13,564 nt of DNA from assembly GCA_937874815.1 (NCBI GenBank), contig CALNBW010000380.1, forward strand, positions 1 to 13,564. Direction: 5' to 3'. Numbering within the stretch: position 1 is the first letter of the stretch; each line of letters opens with the position of its first letter. The translations under genes and the position numbers were made by a program. Shown piece by piece: positions 1 to 7,354 of this stretch. The DNA comes from an uncultured Bacillota bacterium (GTDB taxonomy: Bacteria; Bacillota; UBA994; UBA5500). Under the pieces are notes generated by a model. The model ran no database searches, was not told the DNA's origin, and saw only the letters and a list, made by a program, of their open reading frames with translations.

Positions 1-905
1 ACTTTCTCTTCCCGGTCACTTTCGTCATTAAGGCCAGTGATGCCATCAATTCTTTTTTCTTTTACAGCTAGCTCCGCAATACGTTCGATCAGCCTGGCCT
101 TATTGACTTGATAGGGTAATTCGCTGACTACGATGCGATGCTTACCATTGCTCATTTTCTCGATACGGGCTTTCGCTCGAATGCGGATTGAACCGCGACC
201 GGTCTTATAGGCGGAGCGGATACCTTCCCTGCCCATAATAAAGGCACCCGTAGGGAAGTCTGGGCCCTTAATATGCACCATAAGCTGCTCTATAGAGCAA
301 TCGGGATGATCCATCAGAGCGATAGTGCCATCGATCACTTCACCTAAGTTATGGGGCGGAATATTGGTAGCCATACCGACGGCAATACCAGAAGAACCAT
401 TAACCAGAAGGTTAGGAAACCGAGCCGGCAAAACGAGAGGCTCTTCCATGGTATCGTCGAAGTTAGGGCCAAAATCGATTGTCTTTTTCTCAATGTCCCG
501 CAACATCTCCATAGCCAAAGGGGCCAAACGGGCCTCAGTGTAGCGCATGGCTGCGGGAGAGTCGCCATCAATTGAGCCTAAGTTGCCATGCCCATCAATT
601 AACAGGTAGCGACTGTTAAAGTCTTGGGCCATACGCACCATAGTGTCGTAGACAACCGTATCGCCATGGGGGTGAAATTTACCGAGCACTTCACCGACAA
701 TTCGAGCCGACTTTTTGTAGGGCTTGTCAGGGTTGAACCCCAGGTCCCCCATGGCATAAAGGATGCGGCGATGGGCCGGCTTAAGGCCATCCCGAACATC
801 GGGCAGAGCTCGTCCCACAATAACAGCCATGGCATAGCTAATGTAAGATTTCTTCATCTCTTGCTCTATTTCAATGGGCATTATCTTTCCATGATCAAAT
901 TCCAA
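1..905 (-). CDS. gyrA: DNA gyrase subunit A, N-terminal part (runs off the left edge)
   Basis: GyrA is the DNA breakage-reunion subunit of gyrase (A2B2), which introduces negative supercoils. The reverse strand is open from 905 to the window edge, giving 301 complete codons. I see the winged-helix core: RALPDVRDGLKP at about 32-43, the quinolone-determining segment HPHGDTVVYD at 78-87, and the catalytic tyrosine in AAMRYTEARLAP at 122, the same number as in E. coli. The start is read as TTG at 905-903 because AAGGGGTGAT lies 5 bases upstream; the downstream in-frame ATG (881) has no comparable ribosome site and would drop eight residues. It starts 32 bases after the gyrB stop, so the two are probably one operon. 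Two residues look unusual: Ala in KPAHRR, where Val is usual, and Val84. The C-terminal DNA-wrapping domain is outside the window. Identity is very secure. Confidence 0.97.
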   Translation of the reverse strand, partial: MEFDHGKIMPIEIEQEMKKSYISYAMAVIVGRALPDVRDGLKPAHRRILYAMGDLGFNPDKPYKKSARIVGEVLGKFHPHGDTVVYDTMVRMAQDFNSRYLLIDGHGNLGSIDGDSPAAMRYTEARLAPLAMEMLRDIEKKTIDFGPNFDDTMEEPLVLPARFPNLLVNGSSGIAVGMATNIPPHNLGEVIDGTIALMDHPDCSIEQLMVHIKGPDFPTGAFIMGREGIRSAYKTGRGSIRIRAKARIEKMSNGKHRIVVSELPYQVNKARLIERIAELAVKEKRIDGITGLNDESDREEK

Positions 906-937
906 AGTTTATCACCCCTTCTTACGACACAGCCCGT

Positions 938-2842
938 TTAGATATCAAGGTTGACTACATATTTTGCATTCTTCTCGATGAACTCTCGTCTAGGCTGTAC
1001 TCTTTCCCCCATGAGTACGGTCACAATGTCTTCAGCGGCCTGCACGTCCTCCATGGCCACTCTTAACAAGACCCGGTTTTCAGGATTCATAGTCGTATCC
1101 CAGAGCTGATCAGCGTTCATCTCTCCTAAACCTTTATAACGCTGGATAGTTGCTCCTTGACGCCCCATCTCGTTGAGCACCTTTTCTAGCTCCTCATCAT
1201 CATAGGCATACTGGGCCTGCCGCCCTTTGCGCACTTGATAGAGCGGGGGCTGAGCGATATAGAGATAACCCTCTTCAATTAGGGGGCGCATATAGCGGTA
1301 AAAGAAGGTCAGCAATAAGGTGCGAATATGGGAGCCGTCGATATCGGCGTCAGCCATGATAATGACTTTGTGATACCGGGCTTTTTCTACCTCGAAATCT
1401 TCACCAATGCCGGTGCCCATAGCGGTGATAATTGTCCTAATCTCTTCGTGGGCCAGTACCTTATCTAAACGAGCTTTTTCCACGTTGATGATCTTACCAC
1501 CGATCGGCAAGATGGCCTGATACTGCCTGCTTCTCCCCTGCTTGGCCGTGCCGGAAGCCGAATCTCCCTCTACCAAATAGAGCTCGCAGAGGGCTGGGTC
1601 AGTCACTGTGCAGTCGGCCAATTTGCCAGGCAGAGGAGTGATGTTATCCAGAGCGTTTTTGCGTCTGGTCAGTTCCCGGGCACGACGAGCAGCTTCGCGA
1701 GCCTGGGAAGCAGTGGTGGCCTTTTCTATGATCCGCTTGGCAATGGCCGGGTTTTCCTGCAAGAATATACCCAGTTGTTCAGACACAATAGAATCGGTCA
1801 GACTACGCATCTCCGTATTACCTAGTTTGGTCTTTGTCTGCCCTTCAAACTGGGGATTGGTAAGCTTTACGCTGAGAACTGCCGTGAGGCCTTCCCGAAT
1901 GTCTTCTCCCGCAAAATTCTCTTGGCCACTCTTAAAAAGGTTATTTTGCCTGGCATAATCGTTAATAGTGCGCGTCAGTGCTGATTTTAGGCCAATTTCG
2001 TGGGTGCCGCCCTCTGTGGTGTTGATGTTGTTAGCAAAGGACAGCACGTTTTCGCTATAGCCGGTGGTCCACTGCAAGGCTAATTCCACTATGGAGTTGT
2101 CGCGCTGGCCATTTAAGTAAATGGGCTCCTTAATAAGCGCGTCTTTATTGCGGTTAAGCCACTTCACGAAAGAGGCAATTCCGCCATTGTAGTGAAACTC
2201 TTGGTTTTCACCTGTTTTCTTATCTATAAGCTCGATACGAATTCCGCCGTTGAGAAAAGCCATTTCTCGCAGATGGTTGGCCAGAATCTCATCGCTGAAT
2301 TGAACAGTTTCAAAAATAGAGCCATCCGGCTTAAAATGAATGATAGTACCGGTAATCTGAGAATCACCTACACGTTCCACCTCGGTTTGGGGAATTCCCT
2401 TACTAAATTCTTGGCGGAAGACGCCACCATCAGTATGAATCTCGGCAACCATCCATTCTGCCAGGGCATTAACCACAGAAAGGCCTACCCCGTGTAGACC
2501 ACCAGAAACTTTGTAGCCGCTGCCACCAAATTTGCCGCCGGCATGTAATACAGTAAGCACCAGCTCTAGGGCACTCTTCCCGGTCTTGGCATGTCTGCCT
2601 ACCGGGATACCGCGGCCGTTATCAATGACTTTTATACTACCATCTTCTAAAATGGTCACCTGGATATGGTCACAATAACCGGCTAAAGCCTCATCGATAC
2701 TATTATCGACTACCTCGAACACAAGATGATGTAAACCTCTGCTGCCAGTGTCACCAATATACATGCCTGGCCGACGCCGTACTGCTTCGAGGCCTTCCAG
2801 CACCTGTATTTGAGATGCATCATAGTTATTCTTTTCAACCAA
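938..2842 (-). CDS. gyrB: DNA gyrase subunit B
   Basis: GyrB is the ATPase subunit of gyrase and powers strand passage by GyrA. The protein is 634 residues, normal for Firmicutes and without the long insertion of proteobacterial GyrB. Visible parts are the GHKL ATPase (VVDNSIDEA at 45-53, IDNGRGIP at 73-80, the ATP lid and GGLHGVGLSVVNAL at 114-127), the transducer domain (about 225-400), and the TOPRIM domain with EGDSASG at 425-431 and the metal site DADIDG at 498-503. The C-terminus carries QRYKGLGEMN and ends in KYVVNLDI, as in full-length family members. The start is TTG, preceded by TAAGGGGTGAG five bases away. It follows remB by 16 bases and precedes gyrA by 32, so co-transcription is likely. 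No truncation or frameshift. Confidence 0.98.
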   Translation of the reverse strand: MVEKNNYDASQIQVLEGLEAVRRRPGMYIGDTGSRGLHHLVFEVVDNSIDEALAGYCDHIQVTILEDGSIKVIDNGRGIPVGRHAKTGKSALELVLTVLHAGGKFGGSGYKVSGGLHGVGLSVVNALAEWMVAEIHTDGGVFRQEFSKGIPQTEVERVGDSQITGTIIHFKPDGSIFETVQFSDEILANHLREMAFLNGGIRIELIDKKTGENQEFHYNGGIASFVKWLNRNKDALIKEPIYLNGQRDNSIVELALQWTTGYSENVLSFANNINTTEGGTHEIGLKSALTRTINDYARQNNLFKSGQENFAGEDIREGLTAVLSVKLTNPQFEGQTKTKLGNTEMRSLTDSIVSEQLGIFLQENPAIAKRIIEKATTASQAREAARRARELTRRKNALDNITPLPGKLADCTVTDPALCELYLVEGDSASGTAKQGRSRQYQAILPIGGKIINVEKARLDKVLAHEEIRTIITAMGTGIGEDFEVEKARYHKVIIMADADIDGSHIRTLLLTFFYRYMRPLIEEGYLYIAQPPLYQVRKGRQAQYAYDDEELEKVLNEMGRQGATIQRYKGLGEMNADQLWDTTMNPENRVLLRVAMEDVQAAEDIVTVLMGERVQPRREFIEKNAKYVVNLDI

Positions 2843-2858
2843 AGTCTCTCACCCCTTA

Positions 2859-3128
2859 CTAATCGCTAATTTCTTTCGGAAGGGCTGTTCCCACTCTGCT
2901 TAGCGACCGTCTGCGTAATGTGCTCGGTACTATAGCAGAAAAATAGACCCGCTCGTCGGCGACAATAAATGACTTAACTGGTTCTTCTTCGTTTCTTACC
3001 AGAAAACCTTCATCGCTAGCTGTCTGAATGAACTCAGCAGTGACCTCACTTTGCAGTGCAGTTGCAGCAAAGACACCAACGATGTCTTTTTTGGGGATAC
3101 TCTGACCCTGGCCAATGTATAAGAGCAT
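2859..3128 (-). CDS. remB: DUF370 protein, RemB/YaaB-like
   Basis: This 89-residue protein belongs to the DUF370 family. I base that on its opening MLLYIGQGQSIPKKDIVGVF, the central EEEPVKSFIV, and the tail VYFSAIVPSTLRRRS, together with its fixed place between recF and gyrB. In B. subtilis the paralogue at this locus (YaaB/RemB) was identified as a regulator of extracellular matrix genes; the related RemA is a DNA-binding protein. A regulatory DNA-binding role here is inference. The start ATG has AAAGGGGG nine bases upstream. It begins 16 bases after the recF stop and ends 16 bases before gyrB. An extended -10 promoter lies in the upstream recF end, so remB may be the first gene of a remB-gyrB-gyrA transcript. 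Confidence 0.85.
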   Translation of the reverse strand: MLLYIGQGQSIPKKDIVGVFAATALQSEVTAEFIQTASDEGFLVRNEEEPVKSFIVADERVYFSAIVPSTLRRRSLSRVGTALPKEISD

Positions 3129-3144
3129 TTCGGTATTCCCCCTT

Positions 3145-4272
3145 TTACTGGACTATGCTTATTATACCATCTGTTATTTCCGCTATTAACAAAGATTTGC
3201 TTTGCCAGCCAGTAAATAAGTTTGCTTCTGTACCAGTGATCAAGGTCTGGATTCCTTGATCAACCAGGCCTAACAAGGCTTGGCGGCGAGAGGCGTCTAG
3301 CTCTGAAAGCACATCATCCAGCAATAGGACAGGATAGTCGCCCGTTACCTCGCGCATGAATTCCAGCTCAGCCATTTTGATTGCCAATACGGCAGAACGT
3401 TGCTGCCCTTGGGAACCAAACTCTCTCACATCAATATCGTTTAGAAGACAGACAAAATCATCCCGGTGGGGGCCCACCAAGGACTGCCTGCGTCGCAACT
3501 CGTTGTCATGTTGCTTTTCTAGTATTGCCCGAAAGGTCTCTGTTACCTCGGTTTCATTGACACCGGCACCAAATTCCAGGGCATACCCCCAAGGACGATA
3601 TACTAGCTGCAGCTTCTCCTCGCCCCCAGAGATCCGGTACAGATTAGGCTCGGCATGTTTGGCCAAAGCAGCCAACGCCTTTTGTCGCAGAATGGTGAGG
3701 CGAACACCGAATCGGACCAACTGTTCTGTCCAAGTTTCTAAGGCAATTTTGTTGGTTGCTTTGCCGTCAAAGGATCTCAGCAAATTGTTGCGTTGCAGTA
3801 GGGCCCGGTTATATTGCTGTAGTGTATATAAATAGACTGGGCTCACTTGCGAAAGCTCGATATCCAGGAAACGACGCCTAAGAGCAGGCGGGCCTTTTAA
3901 GAGTTGCAGGTCTTCTGGCGTGAATAAAACGGAGTTGAGCACACCTAACAACGCACTTAACTTGCGTTCTACAATGCCATTTATCTTTAGCTCGCGTCGC
4001 CGATCTGCACCGAGGCTGAAATCTATCTGCACTTTAAGGTTGCGTTTCCTGACGCCAGCATGCAAGAAAAATCCGGTAGTATCCCAGCGGATTAGATCAT
4101 ACTGACTGCTAGTCCGATGAGATCTGCCGGTAGAAAGAAAATGGACGCTTTCTAGGAGATTAGTCTTGCCCTGGGCGTTTTTTCCAATAAGAATATTGAG
4201 TCCAGGGTGTAAAGCAAGCTGGCAGTGATCATAGTTACGAAAATTGTGTAGAGTAAGCGTTTCCACCTTCAT
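3145..4272 (-). CDS. recF: DNA replication and repair protein RecF
   Basis: RecF is an SMC/ABC-type ATPase that, with RecO and RecR, loads RecA at single-strand gaps behind stalled forks. The 375-residue protein is of normal length. It opens with VETLTLHNFRNY, followed by Walker A GKNAQGKT (30-37), the ABC signature SQGQQRS (287-293), Walker B PVLLLDD (314-320) and the D-loop SELD (323-326). The ATG at 4272 lies 7 bases after the yaaA stop and has no strong ribosome site, only a loose GTTGGGCTGAT. Translation is therefore probably coupled to yaaA, which would keep RecF levels low. Its 3' end carries the probable remB-gyr promoter. Confidence 0.97.
   Translation of the reverse strand: MKVETLTLHNFRNYDHCQLALHPGLNILIGKNAQGKTNLLESVHFLSTGRSHRTSSQYDLIRWDTTGFFLHAGVRKRNLKVQIDFSLGADRRRELKINGIVERKLSALLGVLNSVLFTPEDLQLLKGPPALRRRFLDIELSQVSPVYLYTLQQYNRALLQRNNLLRSFDGKATNKIALETWTEQLVRFGVRLTILRQKALAALAKHAEPNLYRISGGEEKLQLVYRPWGYALEFGAGVNETEVTETFRAILEKQHDNELRRRQSLVGPHRDDFVCLLNDIDVREFGSQGQQRSAVLAIKMAELEFMREVTGDYPVLLLDDVLSELDASRRQALLGLVDQGIQTLITGTEANLFTGWQSKSLLIAEITDGIISIVQ
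3161..3189 (-). promoter_or_regulatory. Probable sigma-A promoter for remB-gyrB-gyrA
   Basis: Reading the minus strand there is TTAATA (3189-3184), a 17-base spacer, then TGGTATAAT, a perfect -10 hexamer (3166-3161) with the TGn extension. Transcription would start near 3154, about 26 bases before the remB ATG. The promoter lies inside the last codons of recF. This would let gyrase be expressed independently of the dnaA-dnaN-recF transcript, for example in response to supercoiling. It is a sequence match only. Confidence 0.65.
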
Positions 4273-4279
4273 AACAAGA

Positions 4280-4492
4280 TCAGCCCAACACTATGTCTTG
4301 CCCGGCGATAGTAATGCGATCACCAATGTATAGTTTGCGCCCCCGCCTAGCTTCCACAGCTCCATTTACCTTAACCACATGCTCTTGTAGGAAAAAACGA
4401 CATTCCCCTCCACTGGAAATCAGGCTCAATTTCTTCAAAAGTTGCGACAGGGTGATATAGTCACCAGTTATGTTAACTAACTGTTCACCCAT
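4280..4492 (-). CDS. yaaA: S4-domain RNA-binding protein YaaA
   Basis: This 70-residue protein consists of a single S4-like RNA-binding fold. Visible features are ITLSQLLKKLSLISSGG (13-29), the S4-type turn VKVNGAVEARRGRKLYIGD (40-58), and a C-terminal strand ITIAGQDIVLG. Small proteins of this type (YaaA/YlmH-like S4) sit between dnaN and recF in most Firmicutes; a link to ribosome assembly has been proposed for YaaA in Bacillus, but its target is not evident from sequence. The ATG is preceded by AAGGGAGGG with seven bases between, overlapping the dnaN stop region. It lies 14 bases after dnaN and 7 before recF. Confidence 0.9.
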   Translation of the reverse strand: MGEQLVNITGDYITLSQLLKKLSLISSGGECRFFLQEHVVKVNGAVEARRGRKLYIGDRITIAGQDIVLG

Positions 4493-4506
4493 TAGTTTAC
4501 CCTCCC

Positions 4507-5610
4507 TTATGTGAGACGCACGGGCATCAATAAACTGAAGTAGTCTTCTTGGCCCAGCGGCCGACAGATGCAGGGTCCATAGGTGCCATGGAAATCGATG
4601 GCGACTTCAGGTGCTTGGGCACTGCGTAGTACCTCAATAAAGGACCTGATGTTATACATAATCTCCAGGTCGTCACCGGCTTGCTGCACTGGTATCGCTT
4701 CATAGTGTCTACCTAGGTCTATTGACTGGGCTGATACTGCAATTTTGCCCTCGCTGATTGTGAACTTAACTGAGCCAGCTACACCATTTTTACATACTAA
4801 AGCTGCTCTTTCCATAGCTTGCCACAATTCTTCCGTGCCTACTATAATTTGCGTCTGATAGCGCTCTGGTACGAATTGCTGAATATCAGGAAATTTGCCC
4901 TCAAGCAGTCGGGTCACCAAGCGAGCGCCGGAAAACTCAAAAGCAGCATAGTTCTCACCGATGTCAATTTGTAGTTGGTCATCATCCCCTAGTAGTTTCA
5001 GCAAATCGCGAATTGCCCTACCTGGAACAACGGCCTGCGTTTGCTCTGCTGATTGGAGATAAGAAGACCAACGACAAGCCAGTTTGAAACCATCTAGAGC
5101 TGTTAACCGGACATCATCTGCGGTGAATGCCAAAAGGGCTCCCGTAAGTACAGGCCGTAGTTCTTCAGTGGAAATAGCAAAGCTGACCTGGCGGAGCATA
5201 TCTTTGAATAGTGGCTGGGGCAAAGTATAACTATGCTGCAAGGCGAACTGAGGCAGTTCCGGGAATTCTTCCAGTGGTAATGTCAGTATTTCCATCTGGA
5301 CACTGCCACTTTGAAAGCTGATAGCAGAGCGCCCCGGTAGTTGCTTGATCAGGACGGTATCACCAGGGCTGCGGCGTACGGCTTCCGTAAGAATTTTTGC
5401 CGGGATAACTACTTCTCCCGGTTCGTTCACGGTGGCCTCACCAACTATGGAGATACTGAGTTCTAAGTTGTTGCTGGTCAGTCGTACTTGGTTATTATCG
5501 GCTTGTAAAAACACCCCAGCCAAAGAGGCAATGATGGGTTTGAGAGGCACGACCTGGCTCACTGTCTGGAGCATCTGTAGAAAAAGTTCCCGTTCGACAC
5601 TTATAATCAT
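4507..5610 (-). CDS. dnaN: DNA polymerase III subunit beta (sliding clamp)
   Basis: The beta clamp forms a ring of two subunits that tethers DNA polymerase III to DNA and docks many repair and regulatory proteins. The protein is 367 residues, the usual length for three tandem clamp folds. Recognisable segments are PLKPIIASLAGVFLQA (22-37), SNNLELSI, PGEVVIPAKILTEAVRR, RPVLTGALLAF near the middle, LDGFKLA, and the C-terminal LLMPVRLT, the strand next to the partner-binding pocket. The ATG has AGAAAGGGGT ahead of it. The gene is separated from dnaA by a 189-base gap holding DnaA boxes and a putative unwinding element. A possible -10 TATACT at 5658-5653 suggests some expression from its own promoter. 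Confidence 0.97.
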   Translation of the reverse strand: MIISVERELFLQMLQTVSQVVPLKPIIASLAGVFLQADNNQVRLTSNNLELSISIVGEATVNEPGEVVIPAKILTEAVRRSPGDTVLIKQLPGRSAISFQSGSVQMEILTLPLEEFPELPQFALQHSYTLPQPLFKDMLRQVSFAISTEELRPVLTGALLAFTADDVRLTALDGFKLACRWSSYLQSAEQTQAVVPGRAIRDLLKLLGDDDQLQIDIGENYAAFEFSGARLVTRLLEGKFPDIQQFVPERYQTQIIVGTEELWQAMERAALVCKNGVAGSVKFTISEGKIAVSAQSIDLGRHYEAIPVQQAGDDLEIMYNIRSFIEVLRSAQAPEVAIDFHGTYGPCICRPLGQEDYFSLLMPVRLT

Positions 5611-5644
5611 TTTTTATACCCCTTTCTTACTGTGATTGGGCATA

Positions 5645-5714
5645 GTGGATCAAGTATAAGAATAAGATAAAAGATAGTCGTATTAGTCATAAGGGCTGTG
5701 GAAGCTGTGGATAA
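5645..5714 (-). other. Putative origin unwinding element (DnaA box, GC block, DnaA-trio-like repeats, AT tract)
   Basis: Read on the minus strand, a perfect DnaA box TTATCCACA (5714-5706) abuts a second, weak box GCTTCCACA (5705-5697) with the same TCCACA core. These are followed by GCCC (5696-5693), then TTA TGA CTA ATA CGA CTA (5692-5675), and then an AT-rich pyrimidine-biased tract to about 5645. Every triplet ends in A and four of six have T in the middle. This is the order of the B. subtilis basal unwinding system, also located between dnaA and dnaN: tandem DnaA boxes, short GC-rich block, DnaA-trios, unwinding region. The boxes are seen directly; the unwinding role is inferred. Confidence 0.6.
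5653..5658 (-). promoter_or_regulatory. Possible -10 element of a dnaN promoter
   Basis: The minus strand reads TATACT, five of six matches to TATAAT, about 43 bases before the dnaN ATG. The matching -35 position is poor (ACGACT at a 17-base spacing). It lies within the AT-rich tract proposed as the unwinding element, so the AT content alone could produce this match. Confidence 0.3.
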
Positions 5715-5759
5715 CTGCCGGTAAGCTAGGTGAGGCGTCATGATGGCTTGTGGTCTAGT

Positions 5760-5789
5760 TTGTGGACTAGTAGCTTCGCTTGTCCACAA
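5760..5789. promoter_or_regulatory. Inverted pair of DnaA-box-like sites at the dnaA 3' end
   Basis: TTGTGGAC (5760-5767) and GTCCACAA (5782-5789) form an 8-bp inverted repeat. The right member contains TTGTCCACA (5780-5788), one mismatch from TTATCCACA; the left, TGTGGACTA, has two mismatches. Together with the perfect box at 5706-5714 they make up the box cluster of the dnaA-dnaN gap, directly after the dnaA stop. No T-run follows, so it is not a typical terminator. Confidence 0.55.
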
Positions 5790-5799
5790 TGCTAACAGG

Positions 5800-7152
5800 T
5801 TACTGCAGTTTCTTGGTTAAAGCATCGAGCACGGCAGCCAGTTCTTTATCGGTGGCTAGCTCTTTTTCTATCTTATCGCAAGCATGTAACACAGTAGTAT
5901 GGTCGCGGCCACCAAAAGCTTCTCCGAGACGGGGTAAGGAATGATCAGTAAGTTGCCGGCATAAGTACATGGCAATTTGCCTGGGATAGGAAATAGCCCG
6001 GGTTCTTTTTTTGGCCTTCATATCACTGGGACGGATGCCAAAATGCTGTGAGACTAGCAGTTGAATAGCCTCAACGGTTATTTCTTTCTTTGCTTCGGGA
6101 GAAATGGTGTCTTTGAGCCCCTCGTCTACGAGCTCAATACTGATGGGGCGCGAAGCAAAAGAGGCATAGGCGTAAATACGGGTTAGGGCACCTTCCAACT
6201 CACGGATGTTGCTGTTAATGCGGTTGGCTAAGTGCAAGAGAACGTCGTTATCAACCTTGAGGTTTTCCAGCTCCGATTTCCTACGGAGGATAGCTGCCCG
6301 TGTTTCCAAATCGGGCTGCTGAATATCAGTGATCAGCCCCCATTCAAAACGGGAACGCAGTCTTTCTTCTAAGGTAGCAATTTCCCGCGGCGGACGATCG
6401 CTGGAAAGTATTATCTGTTTATTAGCTTCGTGTAGGGCATTAAAAGTATGGAAAAACTCTTCTTGGGTTTGTTCTTTACCAGCCAAAAATTGAATATCGT
6501 CAACCATAAGTAGATCTACGTTACGATAGCGGTTGCGAAATTCTTCGCTGCGCTTGTACTGAATAGCGCTGATAAATTGGTTAGTGAATTTTTCACATGA
6601 TAAATAGACCACATTTAGATGCGGATAATGCTCCAGAACGTAATGCCCGATAGCGTGCATCAGGTGTGTCTTTCCGAGCCCTACTCCGCCGTAGATAAAT
6701 AGAGGATTATAGGCTTTGGCTGGGGCCTCGGCGACGGCGAGGGAGGCGGCGTGGGCAAACCGGTTGCTGGCACCGATAACGAAGGAGTTAAAAGTATACT
6801 TAGGATTTAAATTGTACTCAGGGTTATCCTCGTTGTTGCCTTTTTCGTTTGGAAGCATCACCTTTTCAATGTCTTCCTTCAGTGGATCTAGATCTTCGTA
6901 GGGTAAAACGAACCTAATAGTAAGCGGCCTACCGGAAGTAGTTTGTAAGCTTTCGGTAATGAGAGCAGCATATTGGTTCTGTAGCCAGTCGCGGTTAAAT
7001 ACATTGGCTGCCCGGAGAATAAGCGTGTCCTGTTGTAAGTCAACAGGTTCTAAAGAGAGAATCCAAGTCTCAAAACTGGGTTTGCTGAGTTGCGATTCCA
7101 TAGCTACGAGAGCCGCATCCCAGATCGCCTGGCAATCTGCCTTGCTAACCAC
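5800..7152 (-). CDS. dnaA: Chromosomal replication initiator DnaA
   Basis: DnaA is the AAA+ initiator that binds DnaA boxes at oriC, oligomerises and opens the duplex for helicase loading. It has 450 residues. Domain I (about 1-80) carries KPSFETWI and ANVFNRDWL. Domain II is a short acidic linker (about 85-115). Domain III begins NPKYTFNSFVIGASN (116-130) and has Walker A GGVGLGKT (155-162), Walker B LLMVDDIQF (214-222) and the arginine-finger region RLRSRFEWGL (264-273). Domain IV (about 350-450) has the basic loop KKRTRAISYPRQIAMYLCR and the box-contacting signature GGRDHTTVLHA (414-424). The GTG at 7152 is preceded by GGAGGGGG nine bases upstream. A promoter-like extended -10 at 7213-7208 lies just downstream of DnaA boxes, which suggests autoregulation. 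Confidence 0.98.
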   Translation of the reverse strand: MVSKADCQAIWDAALVAMESQLSKPSFETWILSLEPVDLQQDTLILRAANVFNRDWLQNQYAALITESLQTTSGRPLTIRFVLPYEDLDPLKEDIEKVMLPNEKGNNEDNPEYNLNPKYTFNSFVIGASNRFAHAASLAVAEAPAKAYNPLFIYGGVGLGKTHLMHAIGHYVLEHYPHLNVVYLSCEKFTNQFISAIQYKRSEEFRNRYRNVDLLMVDDIQFLAGKEQTQEEFFHTFNALHEANKQIILSSDRPPREIATLEERLRSRFEWGLITDIQQPDLETRAAILRRKSELENLKVDNDVLLHLANRINSNIRELEGALTRIYAYASFASRPISIELVDEGLKDTISPEAKKEITVEAIQLLVSQHFGIRPSDMKAKKRTRAISYPRQIAMYLCRQLTDHSLPRLGEAFGGRDHTTVLHACDKIEKELATDKELAAVLDALTKKLQ

Positions 7153-7207
7153 TTGTTAATACCCCCTCCAGCGGATGGTTAGACAGTTTTCAACAAGTCG
7201 TACATAA

Positions 7208-7216
7208 ATTCTACCA
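7208..7216 (-). promoter_or_regulatory. dnaA: Possible extended -10 promoter of dnaA
   Basis: The minus strand reads TGGTAGAAT, an extended -10 with one mismatch in the hexamer (TAGAAT, 7213-7208). It would give a leader of roughly 50 bases before the GTG start of dnaA. The -35 position is poor. The expected -35 region (about 7230-7241) overlaps the DnaA box TTATACACA at 7241-7233, so DnaA binding there would compete with polymerase. Confidence 0.45.
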
Positions 7217-7232
7217 CAATCGCCAGGGGATT

Positions 7233-7284
7233 TGTGTATAAGTTGCCGATTTACCCACAAACTGTCCACAAAAACTGTGGATAA
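7233..7284. promoter_or_regulatory. DnaA-box cluster next to dnaA (four sites)
   Basis: The sites are TGTGTATAA at 7233-7241 (minus, one mismatch), TTACCCACA at 7251-7259 (plus, one mismatch), CTGTCCACA at 7262-7270 (plus, two mismatches) and the perfect TGTGGATAA at 7276-7284 (minus). Spacing between starts is 18, 11 and 14, so it is irregular compared with the second cluster. The first site overlaps the expected -35 region of dnaA. Confidence 0.8.
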
Positions 7285-7354
7285 CCGATTATGGGCGCGA
7301 ATATTGTCAGATTGGGCGTTTTCTAAGGTTGATTCGATTAGGTGTTCGCTCAGT

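Noticed and set aside
325..941. Several open frames on both strands (325-543, 351-575, 624-941 plus; 344-571, 599-835 minus)
   Set aside because: All are out-of-frame shadows of the gyrA coding sequence, which is open on the minus strand from 905 to the edge and translates to an unmistakable GyrA.
3356..3835. 159-residue open frame on the plus strand
   Set aside because: It lies entirely antisense to recF, has no ribosome site or recognisable domain, and is explained by recF codon composition.
5592..5598. TTCGACA, a match to the 7-base Spo0A box
   Set aside because: A single 7-base match inside dnaN codons is expected by chance and has no second box beside it.
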